The position numbers and the translations under genes were made by a program. Positions 9,027 to 16,691 of a DNA stretch of 64,000 bases are shown piece after piece. Positions within the stretch are counted from its first letter, which is position 1. Every line of letters begins with the position of its first letter. The stretch spans positions 24,381 through 88,380 of the forward strand of contig CAYMEK010000007.1 in assembly GCA_964389305.1 (NCBI GenBank), in the 5' to 3' direction. Source of the DNA: CAYMEK01 sp964389305. Its GTDB lineage: Bacteria > Spirochaetota > Spirochaetia > SZUA-6 > DRHE01. The notes under the pieces were generated by a model. It was not told where the DNA came from. It saw nothing but the letters and a program-made list of their open reading frames with translations, and did not search any database.

Positions 9027-9119
9027 CCGTGAACGGCGGCATTTTCAGATTTTTCCCGCAGCCGGACCTTTAAAGAAGGTATATTTTTACACAAAATCAA
9101 TAAAAATCGGTTTTTTCTC

Positions 9120-9148
9120 TTGACGCTCAGGTGAAAGAATGCTAGGGT
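9120..9148 (+). promoter_or_regulatory. Sigma-70-type promoter with extended -10, upstream of NuoE-like operon
   Basis: TTGACG (9120-9125), a 17-base spacer, and TAGGGT (9143-9148) preceded by TGC, an extended -10. The transcript would start near 9155, downstream of the ATG at 9139. This is one reason for choosing the later start of the NuoE-like gene. An AT-rich stretch (9071-9119) lies just upstream and could act as an UP element. Confidence 0.6.
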
Positions 9149-9160
9149 ACTGCTTCAAAC

Positions 9161-9176
9161 CGGCAATATATTGCCG
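9161..9176. promoter_or_regulatory. Perfect 16-bp palindrome, operator candidate
   Basis: CGGCAATATATTGCCG is a perfect inverted repeat six to ten bases downstream of the predicted transcription start, a position where a repressor would block elongation or open-complex escape. Related half-sites occur at 8971-8984 and 9019-9026. It does not match the archaeal NrpR operator (GGAA-N6-TTCC) or the Rex operator. The NrpR-like regulator encoded just upstream is the nearest candidate binder, by position only. Confidence 0.5.
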
Positions 9177-9192
9177 TTATCAGAGGCAGGCA

Positions 9193-9735
9193 ATGGAAAC
9201 GGAAATCATGACGAAGTTCGCGAAAAAAACGGGCGGCAACAACGGCCGTTCGTCCCTGGCGACGGCTTCAGGGCTGTCTACCCTTTCACCTGCAGGCGAT
9301 AAACGCCCGGACCGGCGGCCGGCCGAGCTGATCGAGCGGATGCAGGACCTGCAGGAAGCCCACGGCTTCCTCCCGGAAACGCTGCTGCGCGATCTGGCCT
9401 GTGAACTGGAAGTGGCGCCGATCGAAGTGTATCGGGTCGCCAGCTTCTACAGGGCCTTCTCCCTGAAACCGAAAGGCCGCCACCTGATCACCCTCTGCAA
9501 CGGCACCGCCTGTCACGTTCGCGGCTCCTCGACTCTCCTGGAGACTCTGCGAACCCAGGTCGGAATCGGTCCGGGAGAAACGAGTGAGGATGGCCGCTTC
9601 ACTGTGCAGACGGTCAACTGCCTGGGGGCCTGCGCCCTGGGGCCTATAGCGGTTATCGACGGACGATATCACCATCACGTGAATCCGGCCAAGCTTCGCG
9701 CTCTGATCCGGGAGCTCAGCGAGAACGGGGAATAG
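9193..9735 (+). CDS. NuoE/HydC-like [2Fe-2S] thioredoxin-fold subunit
   Basis: About 180 residues, family of the 24-kDa subunit of complex I (NuoE, HydC, HndA, HoxE). The N-terminal helical part (ELIERMQDLQEAHGFLPE) and C-terminal thioredoxin-like ferredoxin domain are both present, with cysteines in LCNGTACHV and NCLGACALGP (the C-x4-C ... C-x3-C pattern). The first ATG in the frame is at 9139, but that lies between the predicted -35 and -10; the ATG at 9193 has an AGAGGCAGG ribosome-binding site and is preferred. It is the first of four genes of a flavin/iron-sulphur electron-transfer complex; its cluster would relay electrons next to the NuoF-like FMN site. Confidence 0.85.
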   Translation: METEIMTKFAKKTGGNNGRSSLATASGLSTLSPAGDKRPDRRPAELIERMQDLQEAHGFLPETLLRDLACELEVAPIEVYRVASFYRAFSLKPKGRHLITLCNGTACHVRGSSTLLETLRTQVGIGPGETSEDGRFTVQTVNCLGACALGPIAVIDGRYHHHVNPAKLRALIRELSENGE

Positions 9736-9756
9736 AAAGTCTCTCGCGGGTATCCG

Positions 9757-11646
9757 ATGCACTGCCGGACCATCGGAGAGCTAACGAATCTGCGGAAAGC
9801 TCTCCAAGAGGACAGGGAAAAAGCGCGACACACACTGATTCTCTCTTCAGGCACCTGCGGTCAGGCCTGCGGCTCCGGGCAGGTTGCCGAGGCTTTGGCG
9901 GAAGGGCTGCGCGGCAGCCGGCTGAACGGCGCGGTTCGCCTGCGGGTTACCGGCTGTCACGGCTTCTGTGAACAGGAGCCGCTTTTAATCGTGGAGCCCC
10001 AGGACCTCCTGTACTGCCGGATCAAGCCGGAGGATATCCCGGAAATCATTTCCGAGACCCTCGAGCAAGGCGTAGTCGTGGAGAGGCTGCTGTATTCGGA
10101 TCCCTCCACAGGCCGAAAGATCTCCTGCGAGTCCGAGCTTCCCTTCTATCGCCACCAGGACCGGACCCTGATAGGCAGGAACAGGCTCGTCGATCCGCGG
10201 CAAATAACCGACTACATCGCCTCCGGCGGGTATGCCTCGCTGGCCACGGCATTGAGCCGCCTGGAACCCGAACAGGTGATCGAAGAGATCAAGCGTTCCG
10301 GCCTGCGCGGCCGGGGAGGAGGGGGATTCCCAACCGGCAGAAAATGGGAATCCTGCCGCCGCGCTACCGGCTCCCCCAAGTACGTGATCTGCAACGCCGA
10401 CGAGGGTGATCCTGGGGCCTACATGGACCGCAGCCTGCTGGAGGGCAATCCCCACTCTATAATCGAGGGAATGCTGATCGGCGCCTATGCTATCGGGGCC
10501 GAGCAGGGCTACATCTATGTCCGCAACGAATACCCGCTGGCCGTGGAGCACGCCCGGATCGCCATCGAGCAGGCCCGTTCGCTGGGTCTGCTGGGCGAGA
10601 ACATTCTGGGAAGCTCTTTCTCCTTCGATCTACAGATAACCCGGGGAGCGGGGGCTTTCGTGTGTGGGGAATCCACGGCGCTGATGGCTTCCCTGGCCGG
10701 TGGCGTCGGCGAGCCTTCTCCCAAGGACGTTCATACCGTGGAGAAGGGATTTCTCGACCGGCCTACCAATCTCAACAACGTGGAGACCTGGGCGAATGTA
10801 CCTCTGATCATCGAGCAGGGTGCCGATCGTTTCGCCGCCAAGGGCACGGCGGCCAGCAAAGGCACCAAGATATTCGCCCTCACCGGCAAGGTCCGCAACA
10901 CCGGCCTGGTGGAGGTGCCCATGGGAACTCCTCTGGCGCGGATCGTCTACGATATCGGCGGGGGAGCGAGCGACGGAGCCGGCATCAAGGCGGTACAGAT
11001 CGGAGGGCCCTCTGGCGGCTGCCTGCCCGCAGAGCTCCTCCACCTGCCGGTGGATTTCGAGGCCATGACTGAGGCGGGGACTATGGTCGGGTCGGGTGGG
11101 CTGGTGGTTATGGACAGCCGCACCTGCATGGTGGACGTAGCCCGTTATTTTCTCGACTTTCTCATCGAAGAATCCTGCGGCAAGTGTTTTCCCTGCCGGG
11201 TAGGGCTGCCGCGCATGCGGGAGATCGTCACGGATATATGCAACGGCGAGGGCACGATGGAAAAGCTCGAGCTGCTGCAGGAGACCGCCGAGACCGTGTC
11301 CAAAGCCTCTCTGTGCGCGCTCGGCAAAACCGCTGCCAATCCAGTATTCACCACCATCCGCTACTTCGAGGACGAATACCGGGCGCACATTCTGGAAAAG
11401 CGCTGTCCGGCAGGGGTCTGCAAGCCCCTGATCCGCTACCGCATCGACCAGCAGCGCTGCAGGGCCTGCGGCGCCTGCGCAAAGATCTGCCCGCAGCAGG
11501 CCATCACGGTCCTTAGGAAAGGAGGGGAAAAAAGCTACCTCATCCAATCCGAGCTGTGCTCGAAATGCGGGACCTGCCGCCAGGCCTGTGCCTTCGAAGC
11601 GATTGAAGTTGTCCAGGAGGAGCGATGCCGGAATACGTTAGCCTGA
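9757..11646 (+). CDS. NuoF/HydB-like NADH-binding FMN and iron-sulphur subunit
   Basis: A 629-residue protein of the long HydB/HndC type. Residues 1 to about 115 form a thioredoxin-like ferredoxin domain (SSGTCGQACGSG, VTGCHGFCEQEP). Next comes the NuoF core with the NADH/FMN glycine-rich segment (GLRGRGGGGFPTG) and NADEGDPGAYMDR, an SLBB domain, then the 4Fe-4S ligands (ESCGKCFPCRVG plus a later Cys in SLCALGK). The C-terminus has two ferredoxin 4Fe-4S motifs (CRACGACAKICP and CSKCGTCRQAC). This architecture is that of the NADH-oxidising core of electron-bifurcating hydrogenases and related Bfu-type enzymes. It overlaps the next gene by 22 bases. The ATG at 9757 has no obvious ribosome-binding site. 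Confidence 0.9.
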   Translation: MHCRTIGELTNLRKALQEDREKARHTLILSSGTCGQACGSGQVAEALAEGLRGSRLNGAVRLRVTGCHGFCEQEPLLIVEPQDLLYCRIKPEDIPEIISETLEQGVVVERLLYSDPSTGRKISCESELPFYRHQDRTLIGRNRLVDPRQITDYIASGGYASLATALSRLEPEQVIEEIKRSGLRGRGGGGFPTGRKWESCRRATGSPKYVICNADEGDPGAYMDRSLLEGNPHSIIEGMLIGAYAIGAEQGYIYVRNEYPLAVEHARIAIEQARSLGLLGENILGSSFSFDLQITRGAGAFVCGESTALMASLAGGVGEPSPKDVHTVEKGFLDRPTNLNNVETWANVPLIIEQGADRFAAKGTAASKGTKIFALTGKVRNTGLVEVPMGTPLARIVYDIGGGASDGAGIKAVQIGGPSGGCLPAELLHLPVDFEAMTEAGTMVGSGGLVVMDSRTCMVDVARYFLDFLIEESCGKCFPCRVGLPRMREIVTDICNGEGTMEKLELLQETAETVSKASLCALGKTAANPVFTTIRYFEDEYRAHILEKRCPAGVCKPLIRYRIDQQRCRACGACAKICPQQAITVLRKGGEKSYLIQSELCSKCGTCRQACAFEAIEVVQEERCRNTLA

Positions 11647-12323
11647 CCATCGACGGCTGCCTGGTGCGCGCTCCGCGGGGGACCTCCGTGCTGGACGCCG
11701 CCCTGGAGTACGGAATCTGCATTCCCCATCTATGTCATATGAGGGACTTGACGCCCCTCGGCGCCTGCAGGCTCTGCCTGGTCGAGGTGGTGGCTAACGG
11801 GCGCTCCAGGATCACCACCTCCTGCACCCTGGAGGTAAAGGAGGGCCTGGTCATAAAGGCCCATACCGAGCAGATCCGCCGCATCCGCAAGAACCTGGCC
11901 GAGATGCTGGTCGCCGAAGCGCCGAACTCCAGGGCCATCCAGGATATCGCCCTGCGCTGCGGCGTGAAAAGGGTGCGCTATCCCTTCCACCACGCCGATT
12001 GCGTGCTCTGCGGCCGTTGCGTACGGGTGTGCACCGAGGTCTGGCGGTCCGGCTCGCTGGGCTTCGTGGGCCGGGGACAGGAACGCCGGGTGGCCCTGCC
12101 CTTCGAGCAGCGTCCCGATACCTGCAAGCACTGCAATAGCTGCATCACCGTATGTCCCATGACCATCCCGCCCTGCGACGGCCCGATGAAGAAGGGGGAG
12201 GAGTATTTCTGCGGGAAATGCGAGTCCCAACTGCTGGCAGCGGAACAGTCCCCCGGAAGCTGCATCTGGTGCCGGCTGGGCGAAGGATTTCAATGCACCC
12301 GCCAGGTGGCTCGAAAGAAATAG
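11625..12323 (+). CDS. NuoG/HoxU-like iron-sulphur subunit
   Basis: 232 residues: an N-terminal 2Fe-2S domain (HLCHMRDLTPLGACRLC, later TTSC) as in NuoG/HoxU, then two 4Fe-4S motifs (CVLCGRCVRVC and CKHCNSCITVC), and a cysteine-rich tail (FCGKCES, CIWC) that may bind zinc or another cluster. The His-Cys3 (N5-type) cluster of full NuoG is not evident, and there is no molybdopterin or H-cluster domain. So this is neither the catalytic subunit of an [FeFe]-hydrogenase nor a formate dehydrogenase. It reads as an electron wire between the NuoF-like subunit and the following glutamate-synthase-like flavoprotein. The start overlaps the NuoF-like gene. Confidence 0.85.
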   Translation: MPEYVSLTIDGCLVRAPRGTSVLDAALEYGICIPHLCHMRDLTPLGACRLCLVEVVANGRSRITTSCTLEVKEGLVIKAHTEQIRRIRKNLAEMLVAEAPNSRAIQDIALRCGVKRVRYPFHHADCVLCGRCVRVCTEVWRSGSLGFVGRGQERRVALPFEQRPDTCKHCNSCITVCPMTIPPCDGPMKKGEEYFCGKCESQLLAAEQSPGSCIWCRLGEGFQCTRQVARKK

Positions 12324-12335
12324 GAGGAACTCGAT

Positions 12336-13934
12336 ATGAACCTGCAGCGACCGAACGCCAACGACGTGACCCAGACGGTTAACCGCTCCCCGAACGTGGT
12401 GCCCGGATCAGGACTGTGCAGCCGCTGTATCGACGGCTGCCGCGGCAACTGCGAGGTGTTCAAATCCGCTTTCCGCAGCCGGGAGGTGCTCTACCCCGGG
12501 CCCTATGGGGAAATCTCAGCGGGGGGTGATAAGGACTACCCGGTGGACTACTCCCACCTGAACATCCAGGGCTACGCATCCGGCGCCAGGGGACTGCCGG
12601 AAGGGGTGGAGGCCGGCCCGGATACCGCCATCTTTCCCGAAGTGAGCACCGAGACCGAGTATGGGTGGCAGTCCAAGGTGAAGATGAAGATTCCGGTCTT
12701 CTCCGGCGCCCTGGGCTCCACCGACATCGCCCGCAAGAACTGGGAGCACTTCGCCATCGGCGCCGCCATCTCCGGGGTCACCGTAGTCTGCGGCGAAAAC
12801 GTCTGCGGGGTCGATCCGGGATTGGAGCTGGACTCCAGGGGCAAGATCTCCCTTTCTCCCGATCTGGACCGGCGCATCGAAATCTATAAGCGGTTCCACG
12901 AGGGCTACGGGGAGATTCTCGTACAGATGAACGTGGAGGACACCCGCCTCGGGGTGGCCGAGTATGTGCGCAGCAAGCACGGGCTGGACACCATCGAGCT
13001 GAAGTGGGGACAGGGGGCCAAGTGCATCGGCGGTGAGATCAAGGTCAAGACCCTCGAGCGCGCTCTGGAGCTGAAGAAGCGGGGCTACCTGGTGACCCCC
13101 GATCCCGGTCTGGAAACGGTCCGGGCGGCGTTCAAGAACGGGGCGATACGGGAGTTCGAACGCCACTCCCGCCTGGGCTTCGTGAGCGAGGAGAGCTTCC
13201 ACCGTGAGATCGAGCGCCTGCGGGCTCTGGGATTCTCCCGCATCACCCTGAAGACCGGCGCCTACTCCATGAAGGAGCTGGCCATGGCGATCAGGTATGC
13301 TTCGGATGCCAGGCTGGACCTGCTGACCATCGACGGCGCTCCCGGCGGCACCGGCATGAGCCCCTGGCGCATGATGGAGGAATGGGGAATTCCCACCTTC
13401 TACCTGCAGTCCCTGGCCTACGAGTTCTGCGAGCGGCTGGCCGCCCGGGGACAAAGGGTGCCCGATCTGGCCGTTGCCGGGGGTTTTTCCAGCGAGGATC
13501 ACCTGTTCAAGGTTCTGGCCGTGGGGGCCCCCTACGTAAAAGCGGTCTGCATGGGCCGGGCCTTCATCATTCCCGGCATGGTGGGCAAGAACATAGGCTA
13601 CTGGATCGAAGGCAATGACCTGCCTAGCACCGTCTCCCAGTACGGAAGGACCCCCCGGGAAATCTTCGTCTGCTACGACGAGCTGGCCGGCAGGTACGCG
13701 TCACTGAGCGAGGAGATACCACTCGGGGCGATCGGGGTCTACAGCTTTCTCCTGAAGCTGAAGGTCGGGCTGCAGCAGCTAATGGCGGGAAGCAGGAACT
13801 TCAGGGTATCGAGTATCTCACGCAGCGACGTCATGGCCCTGACCGAGGAGGCGGCGAAGATCTCCGGCATTCCCTATATCATGGACGCCTACCGGGAAGA
13901 AGCGCAGTCGATCCTCGACGGCTCGAGTACCTGA
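12336..13934 (+). CDS. FMN-binding glutamate synthase family protein
   Basis: 532 residues matching the FMN/synthase domain of glutamate synthase large subunit (archaeal-type single-domain proteins). Family signatures include FSGALGSTDIARKNWEHFA, GQGAKCIGGEIKVKT and LLTIDGAPGGTGMSPWRMME. The glutaminase (class II amidotransferase) and GXGXG domains of GltB are absent, and there is no GltD-like gene. The N-terminus carries a cysteine cluster (LCSRCIDGCRGNCEVF) that could hold an iron-sulphur cluster. MgsC of N-methylglutamate synthase is in the same fold group, so the acceptor reaction may not be glutamate formation. The ATG follows AAATAGGAGGAACTCGAT, a strong ribosome-binding site. It is the fourth gene of the NuoEFG-like operon. 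Confidence 0.85.
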   Translation: MNLQRPNANDVTQTVNRSPNVVPGSGLCSRCIDGCRGNCEVFKSAFRSREVLYPGPYGEISAGGDKDYPVDYSHLNIQGYASGARGLPEGVEAGPDTAIFPEVSTETEYGWQSKVKMKIPVFSGALGSTDIARKNWEHFAIGAAISGVTVVCGENVCGVDPGLELDSRGKISLSPDLDRRIEIYKRFHEGYGEILVQMNVEDTRLGVAEYVRSKHGLDTIELKWGQGAKCIGGEIKVKTLERALELKKRGYLVTPDPGLETVRAAFKNGAIREFERHSRLGFVSEESFHREIERLRALGFSRITLKTGAYSMKELAMAIRYASDARLDLLTIDGAPGGTGMSPWRMMEEWGIPTFYLQSLAYEFCERLAARGQRVPDLAVAGGFSSEDHLFKVLAVGAPYVKAVCMGRAFIIPGMVGKNIGYWIEGNDLPSTVSQYGRTPREIFVCYDELAGRYASLSEEIPLGAIGVYSFLLKLKVGLQQLMAGSRNFRVSSISRSDVMALTEEAAKISGIPYIMDAYREEAQSILDGSST

Positions 13935-13967
13935 CGGCACGCAGCTTCGGGGGCGTCTGCGGTCGGC

Positions 13968-13990
13968 TTCAGCGGCGCAGGCGTTTCCGC
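13968..13990. repeat. 23-bp dispersed repeat, copy A
   Basis: These 23 bases (starting TTCAGCGGCGC and ending GTTTCCGC) are identical and in the same orientation to 20043-20065, which spans the stop codon and last codons of the FemAB-like gene. Here they lie in non-coding DNA after the glutamate-synthase-like gene. A 23-base exact match is unlikely by chance in 64 kb even with GC bias, but I see only two copies and no inverted structure. Confidence 0.6.
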
Positions 13991-14102
13991 AGGCCCGCGT
14001 CTGAAAGGACACATCTGAGACCCGGTAAAAAGCGGCAATCCATCTCTGCCCGCGGAAAATTGGTATAATTTTGCATTTTGCTTATTTTTTTTAAAATTAG
14101 AT

Positions 14103-14131
14103 TTGCTCTGCTGAATTTAATCTGCTAAAAT
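14103..14131 (+). promoter_or_regulatory. Sigma-70-type promoter for the permease gene
   Basis: TTGCTC (14103-14108), 17-base spacer, TAAAAT (14126-14131) preceded by TGC (extended -10), inside an AT-rich stretch. The start codon follows 35 bases later with an AAGGAGGAG ribosome-binding site. A second TATAAT at 14064-14069 has no matching -35. Confidence 0.55.
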
Positions 14132-14166
14132 CACGGAAAACCTCAATTCACACTAAGGAGGAGTAT

Positions 14167-15501
14167 ATGGCTGATATTTCCAAGCCGTCCAAGCCTACGG
14201 TCCTTGAAGACTATGGAACGAAGCCCGTTCCCGCCTCCGAGGGTAAGAGCTGGTTCACCGTCGGCATCGTTTTCTGGGGGATTGCCTTCTGTCTGCCAGC
14301 CTTCCTCATCACCAGCCTGGTCGCCTCCGCCGTAACCCTCGGGACCGCACTCGGCGCGTTCCTCATCGGCGTGGCCATCCTCACCGCTATCACCACGGCC
14401 ACCGGTCTGGTCGGCGCCCAAACACGGCAATCCTTCGGCATGTCCGCGCGCTACACCTTCGGCAAGTGGGGCGCCCTGCTCATCCAGATTGCCATGTTCT
14501 TCGCCATGTGGGGTTGGTTCGGTGTACAGCTCGGCTTCTTTGTCGCCGGTCTCGGAGAGGGTGGGCTGATGTTCGCCTTCAACTCGGTAGGAGTCACCGG
14601 CGTGCCGGTCTGGCTGTTGATGGTCATCGGAGGAGCCTGTATGACCACCACGGCGGTGTTCGGCTTCAAGGCGATCGAGCGGCTTACTGTCGTGGCGATA
14701 CCCCTATTGCTGATCATTGTTATATCCACCACCGTCCGCGCCTACCAGGGAACCTCGTTTGCCGCGGCCGTAAGCAGGACTGCGGAAGGTGCGATGCCCT
14801 TCGGCGCAGCCATCTCCATTGTGGTCAGCTCATTCGTGGTCGGAGCCCTGGCAGGACCGGACATGTCCCGGTATGCTAAAAATAAGGGCCACGCTGCCGG
14901 CGGCATGATCTTCGGCATGGGCGTCGGCTTCTTCGCAGTGCTGGTGCTGGCGGCGATCATGATCAAGGGTGCCGGGGAGATGGACTTTTCCAAGGTCATG
15001 CTGAGCCAGCCCAACATCTTCTGGCTGGTCCTCGCCATCATTACGATCCTGCTGGCCGCCTGGACGACCAATGACAACAACCTGTACCAGGGCAGCCTGG
15101 CTCTCAACGCCGTGCTGACCTTCATTCCCAAGTGGCTGCTTACCCTCCTGGGCGGAATCGTCGGCACGATCTTCGCTCTGCTGGGCATCAACACCGCCGG
15201 TGGCTTCACCACTTTCCTCGGGATCATCGCAGTGGTCGTTCCTCCCGCCGGAGCGGTCATGGCCGTCGACTACCTGCTGTTCCGCGGCGGCGGCTACCGT
15301 AGCGAAGACTATGCCAAGGTACCGGCTGTGCGGATCGAATCGGTAATCTCATGGGTTCTGGGCTCCGCCATGGGGTTCCTGACCAACTTCAAAGTCTTCA
15401 CCTTCACCGGAATCATTGTGCTGGACTCCTTCATCGTTGCCGCCGTGGTGCACTTCATCGTCTCTTTGATCCTGCGGCGGAAGCTGAAGTTCCAGTTCTG
15501 A
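14167..15501 (+). CDS. NCS1-family permease (cytosine/purine/hydantoin-type, CodB-like)
   Basis: A 444-residue integral membrane protein with about 12 hydrophobic helices, starting after a short polar N-terminus (residues 1-28). The family is recognised from the helix pattern and signatures such as TRQSFGMSARYTFG near residue 90, WGWFGVQLG, GPDMSRYAKN and TTNDNNLYQGSLALN, typical of cytosine permease and other NCS1 nucleobase/hydantoin/allantoin symporters. It is followed by a strong hairpin and a hydantoin-racemase-like gene, and faces hydantoinase and DUF917 genes. The likely substrate is therefore a hydantoin, pyrimidine or related ring compound; the ligand is inferred, not seen. Confidence 0.88.
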   Translation: MADISKPSKPTVLEDYGTKPVPASEGKSWFTVGIVFWGIAFCLPAFLITSLVASAVTLGTALGAFLIGVAILTAITTATGLVGAQTRQSFGMSARYTFGKWGALLIQIAMFFAMWGWFGVQLGFFVAGLGEGGLMFAFNSVGVTGVPVWLLMVIGGACMTTTAVFGFKAIERLTVVAIPLLLIIVISTTVRAYQGTSFAAAVSRTAEGAMPFGAAISIVVSSFVVGALAGPDMSRYAKNKGHAAGGMIFGMGVGFFAVLVLAAIMIKGAGEMDFSKVMLSQPNIFWLVLAIITILLAAWTTNDNNLYQGSLALNAVLTFIPKWLLTLLGGIVGTIFALLGINTAGGFTTFLGIIAVVVPPAGAVMAVDYLLFRGGGYRSEDYAKVPAVRIESVISWVLGSAMGFLTNFKVFTFTGIIVLDSFIVAAVVHFIVSLILRRKLKFQF

Positions 15502-15520
15502 GTCCTTCGAGCAGTCCGGC

Positions 15521-15550
15521 AACAGGCTGCCCCGGCGCGGGCAGCCTGTT
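15521..15550 (+). terminator. Strong hairpin between permease and racemase genes
   Basis: AACAGGCTGCCC (15521-15532) pairs perfectly with GGGCAGCCTGTT (15539-15550) around a 6-base loop, followed by ATCCTTCTTTCC. The 12-bp GC-rich stem is strong, but the T-run is interrupted. It may partially terminate permease transcription or protect its 3' end while the racemase gene is read at a lower level. Confidence 0.6.
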
Positions 15551-15583
15551 ATCCTTCTTTCCCTGCCGACAGGAAAGTAGACC

Positions 15584-16315
15584 ATGAAAAAAAACATCAG
15601 TATTCGTATCATCGTCCCTATTATCACTGACCGCTTCAACCCTGAGGTACGCCGAGAGGCTTCATCTTTTGCCGCCCCTGACACTGCGATTGAGGTTGTC
15701 AACCTGGAAAAGGGCCCCGCCTCGATCGAGTCTTTTTACGACGAAAGCCTGGCCGCCCCCTTCATCGCCGAGCAGGCGGTTCGTGCCGAGCAGGAAGGCT
15801 GTGACGGGATCTTCGTAACCTGTTTCGGAGATCCGGGAGTCGAGGCGGCCCGCGAGGTGGTCAGGGTCCCGGTGGTAGGAGGATTTCAGCCCGCGGTTCT
15901 CACCGCCTCTCTGATTGCAGACCGCTGGTCGGTCGTGACAGTGCTCGAAAGACTCGGTCCCATGGTGTATCAAAACGCCCGCAAGCTCGGCTTGAGCGAG
16001 AACCTGGCCTCGGTGCGGGCAGTAGACATCCCGGTGCTGTCACTGGCAGACCGCGGGCGGCTGGAAGAGAGACTGCTCCGCGAGGCGGAGCTGGCGGTCA
16101 GGGAAGACAAGGCGCAGGCGGTCGTTCTGGGCTGTACCGGCATGCTGGGCTTGGCCCGACAGCTACAGGCGACGCTGGCCGATCGCGGGGTCCCCGTTCC
16201 GGTGGTAGATCCCACCGCAGCCGCCATCGGCACTCTGCTGCTCCTCATTCGCAGCGGCACTGCCCACAGCAAGCTCACCTACCCCTTCCCGCCGGAAAAG
16301 CAGCGGCGCTTCTAA
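15584..16315 (+). CDS. Aspartate/glutamate/hydantoin racemase family protein
   Basis: 243 residues of the Asp/Glu racemase superfamily, hydantoin-racemase branch. The two catalytic cysteines are in FVTCFGDPG (about residue 81) and VLGCTGM (about residue 186), each in its expected half-domain. The enzyme would interconvert D and L forms of 5-substituted hydantoins, feeding stereospecific hydantoinase. It is downstream of the NCS1 permease on the plus strand and converges with the DUF917-hydantoinase operon. Substrate is inferred from family and context. Confidence 0.8.
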   Translation: MKKNISIRIIVPIITDRFNPEVRREASSFAAPDTAIEVVNLEKGPASIESFYDESLAAPFIAEQAVRAEQEGCDGIFVTCFGDPGVEAAREVVRVPVVGGFQPAVLTASLIADRWSVVTVLERLGPMVYQNARKLGLSENLASVRAVDIPVLSLADRGRLEERLLREAELAVREDKAQAVVLGCTGMLGLARQLQATLADRGVPVPVVDPTAAAIGTLLLLIRSGTAHSKLTYPFPPEKQRRF

Positions 16316-16366
16316 TCTCCGTTGTAGAAATGTAGGCTGCGAGTCCCGGTTCGGGGACCCCTAGGC

Positions 16367-16690
16367 CTAGGAAGCTCTGTCTTGCTTCATTCTCCGGGTA
16401 AACGCCAGTACCGCCTGGTCGAGCATCCGGATGAAGGCCTCCGGGTCGGTCATGAGACTGAACTTGCCTTCGTCGATGAGCTCCTTGAGATGGAGAAGAA
16501 AGTCCTGATAGCGGCTGCCGCTTCCTGCAGGGGCAGCAGCCAGGAGGGAGCACAGACGGGATACTCCTTCGGCCAGCCGAAAGGGTCCATACTCGGCGGG
16601 CTCGTCGAAGAGGCCACGGGCGGAGGAAAGCATATAACCGATGAGGTCGAACAGACCCCTGTCCAGCGATTCCGGAAGCCCTGGATTCAT
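16367..16690 (-). CDS. Small conserved protein (DUF6092-like)
   Basis: A 107-residue, mostly helical soluble protein (SLDRGLFDLIGYMLSSARG, YGPFRLAEGVSRLCSLLAAA, DFLLHLKELIDEGKFSLM). It resembles small proteins annotated as DUF6092, though I am not certain of that assignment. The ATG at 16690 has a GGGAGGG ribosome-binding site and starts one base after the nitroreductase stop, so it is the last gene of the DUF917-hydantoinase-nitroreductase operon. No catalytic motif is visible. Its function is unknown; position suggests a role accessory to the catabolic operon. Confidence 0.65.
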   Translation of the reverse strand: MNPGLPESLDRGLFDLIGYMLSSARGLFDEPAEYGPFRLAEGVSRLCSLLAAAPAGSGSRYQDFLLHLKELIDEGKFSLMTDPEAFIRMLDQAVLAFTRRMKQDRAS

Positions 16691-16691
16691 C

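Noticed and set aside
9193..12323. [FeFe]-hydrogenase operon
   Set aside because: NuoE/F/G-like subunits are present, but no H-cluster cysteine motifs or hydrogenase catalytic domain is encoded before the glutamate-synthase-like gene.
12336..13934. Complete glutamate synthase (GltBD)
   Set aside because: The glutaminase and GXGXG domains and a GltD subunit are absent; only the FMN domain is present.
14061..14076. Sigma-54-like promoter before the permease (TGGTATAATTTTGCA)
   Set aside because: GG and GC are only nine bases apart, not ten; a sigma-70 promoter with a 17-base spacer lies closer to the gene.
16336..16370. tRNA T-arm-like sequence (CCCGGTTCGGGGA)
   Set aside because: No acceptor stem, D-arm or anticodon arm can be folded around it; at most a small hairpin between convergent genes.
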